The notes beneath the pieces were generated by a model. The model worked only from the letters and a program-made list of their open reading frames with translations. It had not been told where the DNA came from and made no database searches. 64,000 nt of DNA from Dehalogenimonas lykanthroporepellens BL-DC-9 (GTDB taxonomy: Bacteria > Chloroflexota > Dehalococcoidia > Dehalococcoidales > Dehalococcoidaceae): NCBI GenBank assembly GCA_000143165.1, contig CP002084.1, positions 744,001 through 808,000 of the forward strand. Direction: 5' to 3'. Both the position numbers and the translations under genes were made by a program. Below are positions 59,498-64,000 of the stretch, one piece after another (the stretch's first letter is position 1; every line of letters starts with the position of its first letter).

Positions 59498-60375
59498 CCG
59501 TCCTGATTGCCGAAAACATCAACGTCATATCCAAGAGTATCGGTCCGGCCATCCGGGAACGACAGGCGGCGCCGATATTGGAGTTGGCGTCAGCCGCCTT
59601 TGCTGTCGGCATGGATTACCTGGACCTGAATATCGGCCCAGCACGAAAGAACGGCGCCGAAACCATGAGATGGCTGGTCGAAACCGTGCAGAACGATGTC
59701 GAACTGCCGCTGTCACTGGACACGACGAACGCAGAAGCAATAAATGCCGGTTTGGAGGCCTCAAACCAGCCGGCACTGGTGAATTCGGTGTCAATGCAAC
59801 CTGAGCGCCTGGAGGCGCTTCTGCCGCTGGTGGCGCGCTACCAGGCTGATATGATTGGACTGTTATGGGGCACCGAGGGGATGCCCCGTGACGCTGACGA
59901 ACGAGCCATGTTGGCTGTGGAACTGGTGTATGCCGCCAACCAGGTCGGTATTCCAAACGAAAGAATCTGGATTGACCCTATCGTGACGCCGGTCAGCGGC
60001 GACATTAACCAGTTGAATGATTGTCGCCGGTTTCTGGCCATGTTGCCGGACATCGCCCCCGGGTGCAAATCTGTCGTTGGGCTTTCCAACGTTTCCAACG
60101 GCAGTCCCGGCCGACTGCGGGCTATCCTCAACCGCACCTATTTCATCATGCTGAAGCACGAAGGTCTCCTAGCCGCCATCGTCGATTCACAGGATATGGA
60201 ATTGACCGATATCGCCCGAGGACGCCGGCCGGATATCGTCGAGGCGGTGACGGCCTCACTGGAAGATGAAAGAGTCCGGCCGGTTGACTTTCCGCCAGAA
60301 CTCAGTGATTATGTCAAGACCGTACAGGTGCTTACCGGCAGGACCCTGTACTCCGACTCCTGGCTGGACATCTGA
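59494..60375 (+). CDS. acsE: methyl-THF:corrinoid iron-sulfur protein methyltransferase
   Basis: This 293-aa pterin-binding-fold enzyme moves the methyl group between tetrahydrofolate and the corrinoid protein. It has the dihydropteroate-synthase-like order ENINVISKSIGPAI, YLDLNIGPARKNGAETMRWLVETV, LPLSLDTTNAEAINAGLEA, IWIDPIVTPVSGD and SVVGLSNVSNGSPGR, with the N of LDTTN in the methyltransferase position. It is about 30 aa longer than the best-known acetogen enzyme, at the C-terminus. It overlaps both neighbours. Confidence 0.93.
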   Translation: MTVLIAENINVISKSIGPAIRERQAAPILELASAAFAVGMDYLDLNIGPARKNGAETMRWLVETVQNDVELPLSLDTTNAEAINAGLEASNQPALVNSVSMQPERLEALLPLVARYQADMIGLLWGTEGMPRDADERAMLAVELVYAANQVGIPNERIWIDPIVTPVSGDINQLNDCRRFLAMLPDIAPGCKSVVGLSNVSNGSPGRLRAILNRTYFIMLKHEGLLAAIVDSQDMELTDIARGRRPDIVEAVTASLEDERVRPVDFPPELSDYVKTVQVLTGRTLYSDSWLDI

Positions 60376-60995
60376 TGCCGAGTGCTGAAATGCCCGGTTT
60401 TGCCTCAGCTTACCGAGAATCAGTCGCAAATGCATTGACGCTGATTGGCCGGCAACGGTTGGTAGATATCTGCCGCCGTTCGGGAGCCACCCGCTCCGAT
60501 GAGCACCTGCTATCACTTCAGTACCTGGGTCACGAAATATCGATAAACCTCGAACGGTGCGAGTTCTTTGACAGCGACCAGGAGCTATCCTCGGCCGACC
60601 GGTTGATAATACTGCATTACCTGGCCGGCGCCGGCCCGGTTTGTACAGAAGGCTCTCTAATAACCTTCAAGGAACTGGCCGGCGGACTGGTTTATTATCC
60701 TTCTTTTGAAAAGAGGGCGATATCACCGCTCCTGGCGGTTTTCGGTGAAGAAGCAAGCGGCCTGGCCGAAGCCGGTCACAGGCTGGGAGCGGTGGAAACG
60801 GGGCAAGGTGATTTCGGTATCCAAATTCCGGTGTTGCCGAAAATCAGCGTCAATTTGGCGCTATGGCAAGCGGACGGAGAACTACCGGCTTCAGGAACGT
60901 ATTATTTTGCCGACTCCATCGGTGCCTACCTGCCGACCGAAGATGTGGCCGTACTATGCCAATCGATTACAGGACGACTGACCGGTTGCCTGTAA
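60375..60995 (+). CDS. DUF3786 domain protein
   Basis: This 206-aa protein matches DUF3786: YLGHEISINL, DRLIILHYLAGAG, LITFKELAGGLVYYPSFEKRAISPLL, PVLPKISVNLALWQADGELPASGTYYFADSIGAYLPTEDVAVL. No catalytic motif is visible. The ATG overlaps the acsE stop by one base (TGATG), so it is translated as part of the acs operon. DUF3786 genes occur with corrinoid or CODH/ACS genes in other anaerobes, which suggests an accessory role (inference). Confidence 0.8.
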   Translation: MPSAEMPGFASAYRESVANALTLIGRQRLVDICRRSGATRSDEHLLSLQYLGHEISINLERCEFFDSDQELSSADRLIILHYLAGAGPVCTEGSLITFKELAGGLVYYPSFEKRAISPLLAVFGEEASGLAEAGHRLGAVETGQGDFGIQIPVLPKISVNLALWQADGELPASGTYYFADSIGAYLPTEDVAVLCQSITGRLTGCL

Positions 60996-61006
60996 GTTGA
61001 GGCCTT

Positions 61007-61090
61007 TTAGCTACCGCGCCGTTTCACTACGAAGAATATTACGCCGATTATTACGACGATAATGATAATCTCGGGTATTCCCAAACGCAT
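61007..61090 (-). CDS. 27-aa TatA-like membrane microprotein
   Basis: The frame encodes MRLGIPEIIIIVVIIGVIF, then FVVKRRGS: a short N-terminus with a GIPE motif, one hydrophobic helix and a basic end. It recalls the N-terminal helix of TatA/TatE (GxxELLIIL) without the amphipathic helix. GAGAGG lies 8 nt before the ATG, and a TATAAT box (61130-61125) sits upstream. It could be a real microprotein or a truncated tatA. Confidence 0.5.
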   Translation of the reverse strand: MRLGIPEIIIIVVIIGVIFFVVKRRGS

Positions 61091-61133
61091 TGGTGCGGCC
61101 TCTCAATGATTGATACGGGGTTCATTATATAAC

Positions 61134-61166
61134 AAAAGGCCCCGGTGGCATAACCGCGGGGCCTTT
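61134..61166 (-). terminator. rho-independent terminator of the thrS-rplT operon
   Basis: AAAGGCCCCGGTGG and CCGCGGGGCCTTT pair around CATAA with one mismatch. On the minus strand the stem is followed by TTTTG, 16 nt after the rplT stop. Confidence 0.82.
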
Positions 61167-61181
61167 CAGTTTGGTCGAATA

Positions 61182-61529
61182 TCAGGCCTTGACGCTTTTG
61201 GCCAGTTCGGCGAAGGCTTCGGGCTGAGTCACTGCGAGGTCAGCTAGAACTTTACGATTCAGTTCGACACCGGACTGCGCCAGACCGGCCATGAACTGGG
61301 AATATGTCAAACCGTTGAGACGGGCGGCGGCGTTAATGCGGGCAATCCACAAACGCCGGAAATCCCCCTTGCGATCGCGCCGATGCGCATGAGCGTATGC
61401 CAGAGCATGAAGCTGACTTTCCTTGGCGCGGCGGTAATTATGGTTGCGCTGTCCACTATGCCCTTTGGTCAGTGCCAGTACCGACTTATGCCGTTTTTTG
61501 GTAGCGACGCCACCTTTTATTCTTGCCAT
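61182..61529 (-). CDS. rplT: 50S ribosomal protein L20
   Basis: This 115-aa protein binds 23S rRNA early in large-subunit assembly. It shows ARIKGGVATKKRHKSVLALTKGHSGQRNHNYRRAKESQLHALAYA and FRRLWIARINAAARLNGLTYSQFMAGL. L20 is a known repressor of rpmI-rplT translation in other bacteria, but no such leader is identified here. Last gene of the operon. Confidence 0.97.
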   Translation of the reverse strand: MARIKGGVATKKRHKSVLALTKGHSGQRNHNYRRAKESQLHALAYAHAHRRDRKGDFRRLWIARINAAARLNGLTYSQFMAGLAQSGVELNRKVLADLAVTQPEAFAELAKSVKA

Positions 61530-61546
61530 TTTCTTCTTCTCCTAAT

Positions 61547-61747
61547 CTAAGTCCCGTAAGGTACCAGGCGGCTTAGTCTTTTAACATCGGCCTTGGCCAC
61601 GGGAATCATTTCATCAAACAGTCTGCGGGTGCGTGGAGATTTCTTCCGTCGCAGATGGGACTTGGGCCCCTTAACTCGCATCATTTTGCCGTTGCCGGTG
61701 AATTTGAACCGGTTCTGGGCGCCTTTATGTGTCTTGATTTTCGGCAT
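61547..61747 (-). CDS. rpmI: 50S ribosomal protein L35
   Basis: This 66-aa basic protein starts MPKIKTHKGAQNRFKFTGNGK, the L35 signature, and contains the HLRRKKSPRTRRL tract. Its start lies 23 nt inside the end of infC, an unusually long overlap that suggests translational coupling. Confidence 0.97.
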   Translation of the reverse strand: MPKIKTHKGAQNRFKFTGNGKMMRVKGPKSHLRRKKSPRTRRLFDEMIPVAKADVKRLSRLVPYGT

Positions 61748-62291
61748 TATCTGTCTGCCCTTCCTTATTTTTAGCTTTGGCTGCCGGTTTCGGCACCAGC
61801 ATCAAATGGATGCGGGAACCGAGCAATGTCGGCTGTCCTTCTACGTTGGCAACATCGGAAAGCTCCTCGGCGGCTCGTTTCAGTATCTTGATACCCAGCT
61901 CAGAATGGGTTATCTCCCGGCCCCGGAACATGATGGTTACCTTGACCTTATCCCCGGCTTCCAGCTGTTTTCGGATACTGCGAACTTTGGCATCGTAATC
62001 ATGGGCTCCGATCTTGGGCCTCAGGCGAACTTCCTTCAAAAGCGACAGCTTCTGATTTTTTTTGGTATCCCGCTCTTTTTTAGTCTGTTCATAGCGGAAT
62101 TTTCCATAATCCATCAGGCGACACACAGGCGGCACCGAAGTGGGCGCTACCTCCACCAAGTCCAGATTGTTCCGACGCGCCATTTCCTTTGCCTGAGCCA
62201 CCGTCAGAATACCCAGCTGTTCGCCTTTTTCACCTACAACCCGAACCTCACGGCCCAGGATTTTGTCGTTTACCCTAAGTTCTTTAACTAT
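61725..62291 (-). CDS. infC: translation initiation factor IF-3, probable ATA start
   Basis: IF-3 checks the start codon-initiator tRNA match on the 30S subunit. The protein has the N-domain KELRVNDKILGREVRVVGEKGEQLGI, CRLMDYGKFRYEQTKKERD, and the C-domain KEVRLRPKIGAHDYDAKVRSIRKQLEAGDKVKVTIMFRGRE. A TTG start at 62324 is open but would place the GGGGAGG site (62308-62302) inside the gene. ATA at 62291, 10 nt after it, begins the homologous VKELRVND segment. Non-canonical infC starts allow IF-3 to repress itself; most use ATT, so ATA would be unusual. Confidence 0.9.
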   Translation of the reverse strand: MVKELRVNDKILGREVRVVGEKGEQLGILTVAQAKEMARRNNLDLVEVAPTSVPPVCRLMDYGKFRYEQTKKERDTKKNQKLSLLKEVRLRPKIGAHDYDAKVRSIRKQLEAGDKVKVTIMFRGREITHSELGIKILKRAAEELSDVANVEGQPTLLGSRIHLMLVPKPAAKAKNKEGQTDNAENQDT

Positions 62292-62356
62292 GTGCCGACT
62301 ACCTCCCCGAAAATTCAATGCCAATTTGAAAATATAGCATATTTACGAAGGCAAAT

Positions 62357-64000
62357 TCAAATCTGCAAAGGCAGATTTGAGCTTCTTTCTTCTATCACCT
62401 GCCGGATAAGGGTAACGAAATCGTTGGGCGGAACGCCGAATTTCTGCTGTCCGGTGCGAAGACGCACCGCCAGCGTTCCCTTTTCCAGTTCCTTGTCCCC
62501 TATGACCACAATATAAGGAATCTTGTCCAGTTGTGCCTGCCGGATTTTCATATTCACCGTTTCGGAACGGTCGTCCAGCGCCACCCGAACCCCGGCTTTT
62601 TTCAGTTTGGCGGTAATCTCCTGAGCGTACTCAAGATGCCGGTCAGCTATCGGCAGAACTGCCACCTGTTCCGGATGCAACCAGACCGGGAAAGCGCCGC
62701 CGTAATGTTCGATAAGAAGGCCGAAAAAGCGTTCCCAGGAACCCAGCAGTGCCCGGTGCACCATGTATGGGCGGTGCTCTTGTCCGTCCTGCCCGGTATA
62801 TACCATATCAAAGCGTTCGGGGAGATTGAAATCGAACTGAATGGTGGTCATCTGCCATTCCCGGCCGAGAACGTCGCGAACCTTGATGTCTATTTTGGGA
62901 CCGTAGAAGGCGCCGCCGCCTTCATCCAGCGAATACTCAAGTCCCCGGGCGTCCATGACCCGGCGCAACGCGTCCGAGGCCTGTTGCCACTGCAGGTCGG
63001 TGCCTATCGCCTTTTCCGGCCGGGTGGCCAGAAATAGTTTGAGGTCGGTGAAACCGAAAGTGCGCCACATCTCAAAAGAAAACCGCAGGACTTCGTCAAT
63101 TTCGGTCTCAATCTGTTCCGGGGTGCAGATGATATGAGCATCGTCCTGAGTAAAACCACGCACCCGCAACAGGCCATGAAGCACACCGGAACGCTCATAA
63201 CGATAAACTGTGCCCAGTTCTGCCCAGCGGAGAGGCAGATCACGATAGGACCGCATTTGCGATTTGTAGAACAATATATGGAAGGGACAGTTCATCGGTT
63301 TGACATAGTAGTCCTGCCCGTCGATATCCATGGGAGAATACATGATATCCCGATAATTCTGCAGATGGCCGGAGGTCTCCCAGAGATTGGAGCGGCCGAT
63401 ATGGGGCGTATAAAGCAGTTCGTAGCCGTGGTCATAATGAGCCTTGCGCCAGAACTCCTCGACGGTGGTGCGTATTCGGCCCGCTTTCGGCCCATAGATG
63501 ACCAGACCGCCGCCGACATCTTCCGGGGTGACGAACAAGTTGAGCTGTTTATTGATACGTCGATGGTCGCGGGCTTCGGCCTCGGCCAGGCTGGTCAGAT
63601 ACTCATCGAGTTCAGTCCGGTTGCCAAAGGCGGTACCGTAAATGCGCTGAAGCATGGGGTTTTTTTCATCGCCCCGCCAGTAGGCGCCGGCAATTGACAG
63701 CAGTTTAAAAGACTTGACCCTTGCAGTGTGGGAAACGTGAGGCCCGCGGCACAGGTCAAAGAAATCACCATTGCGATAGATGGTGATTTCTTCGTCATTC
63801 GGCAGTTCCCTTATCAATTCCAGTTTGTACGGCTGGGAGGCGAACAATTCTTCTGCCTGTTGCCGGGTGACGGTTTCTCGGCTAAACGGCTGATTCTCCT
63901 TGACGATGGCCGTCATGCCGGCCTCTATCTCTGCCAGGTCTTCCGGCACCAGGGGCCGTGGCAATTCGAAATCATAATAAAAACCGTTGTCTATGGCCGG
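62357..64000 (-). CDS. thrS: threonyl-tRNA synthetase (5' end outside window)
   Basis: The visible 547 codons hold most of the enzyme. They include the tail of the editing region (NGFYYDFELPRPL, DLCRGPHVSHT with the zinc-site Cys and His), the class II catalytic core (MNCPFHILFYKSQMRSYRDLPLRWAELGTVYRYERSG) and RVRGFTQDDAHIICT. The anticodon domain is PEQVAVLPIADRHLEYAQEITAKLKKAGVRVALDDRSE. The frame stays open to the window edge, so the start lies beyond. First visible gene of the thrS-infC-rpmI-rplT operon, 65 nt upstream of infC. Confidence 0.96.
   Translation of the reverse strand, partial: PAIDNGFYYDFELPRPLVPEDLAEIEAGMTAIVKENQPFSRETVTRQQAEELFASQPYKLELIRELPNDEEITIYRNGDFFDLCRGPHVSHTARVKSFKLLSIAGAYWRGDEKNPMLQRIYGTAFGNRTELDEYLTSLAEAEARDHRRINKQLNLFVTPEDVGGGLVIYGPKAGRIRTTVEEFWRKAHYDHGYELLYTPHIGRSNLWETSGHLQNYRDIMYSPMDIDGQDYYVKPMNCPFHILFYKSQMRSYRDLPLRWAELGTVYRYERSGVLHGLLRVRGFTQDDAHIICTPEQIETEIDEVLRFSFEMWRTFGFTDLKLFLATRPEKAIGTDLQWQQASDALRRVMDARGLEYSLDEGGGAFYGPKIDIKVRDVLGREWQMTTIQFDFNLPERFDMVYTGQDGQEHRPYMVHRALLGSWERFFGLLIEHYGGAFPVWLHPEQVAVLPIADRHLEYAQEITAKLKKAGVRVALDDRSETVNMKIRQAQLDKIPYIVVIGDKELEKGTLAVRLRTGQQKFGVPPNDFVTLIRQVIEERSSNLPLQI

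Overview
The window is a typical bacterial chromosome segment, GC-rich in its core genes. It looks like the class Dehalococcoidia (Chloroflexota), closest in style to Dehalogenimonas/Dehalococcoides. This is inference from gene content: a Wood-Ljungdahl gene cluster with acetyl-CoA synthase, corrinoid protein, methyltransferase, activator and CooC but no CODH catalytic subunit; an archaeal-type (type II) GAPDH; a translin-family protein; a K+-dependent-type membrane pyrophosphatase; and a DUF3786 protein. No 16S rRNA or reductive dehalogenase gene is present to confirm it.

Layout. 1-13.2 kb: end of a Maf-like gene, nadE with a small coupled ORF, rnhB, yraN, a degenerate thiE, a translin-like gene, hppA, an MBL hydrolase, a CPA1 antiporter, glyS, sbcD and a pseudouridine synthase. 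13.2-16.2 kb: a minus-strand purine salvage operon (hpt, ade, a phosphoribosyltransferase). 16.2-20.3 kb: a decayed region with a frameshifted ABC-2 permease fragment, a chagasin-like secreted protein, an IS3-family remnant and an intact 1271-bp IS3-family element. The two IS3 insertions break a UPF0280 (ApbE-like) gene. 20.3-43.9 kb: pilT, two tRNA-Ser genes, ppsA, the dgt-dnaG-rpoD group, sbcC, uvrA, an acyl-CoA synthetase-like protein lacking catalytic residues, pepA, moaA-moaC-MOSC and type II GAPDH.

44.0-46.6 kb: a 2.5-kb AT-rich island in tRNA-Lys, bounded by a perfect 43-bp direct repeat of the tRNA 3' half. It carries no integrase. It holds three genes: a membrane-anchored HNH nuclease, a DUF262 (DGQQR) protein and a HEPN protein with an intact RX4H motif. 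This is the best candidate for an undescribed system, probably an anti-phage or abortive-infection module on an integrase-less mobile cassette.

46.7-49.4 kb: a winged-helix regulator, four tRNA genes behind a consensus promoter, a 35-aa membrane microprotein, a PAP2-like phosphatase and a Cys-rich Fe-S protein. 49.4-61.0 kb: a nine-gene one-carbon operon (fhs, RACo-like activator, cooC, folD, acsD, acsB, acsC, acsE, DUF3786) behind a near-perfect sigma-70 promoter. With no CODH subunit in view, it most likely moves methyl groups between acetyl-CoA and tetrahydrofolate rather than fixing CO2. 61.0-64.0 kb: a minus-strand thrS-infC-rpmI-rplT operon in which infC appears to start at an ATA codon.

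Several genes have an extended -10 motif (TGTTATAAT) only 8-11 nt upstream of the start codon with no Shine-Dalgarno, suggesting leaderless transcripts.
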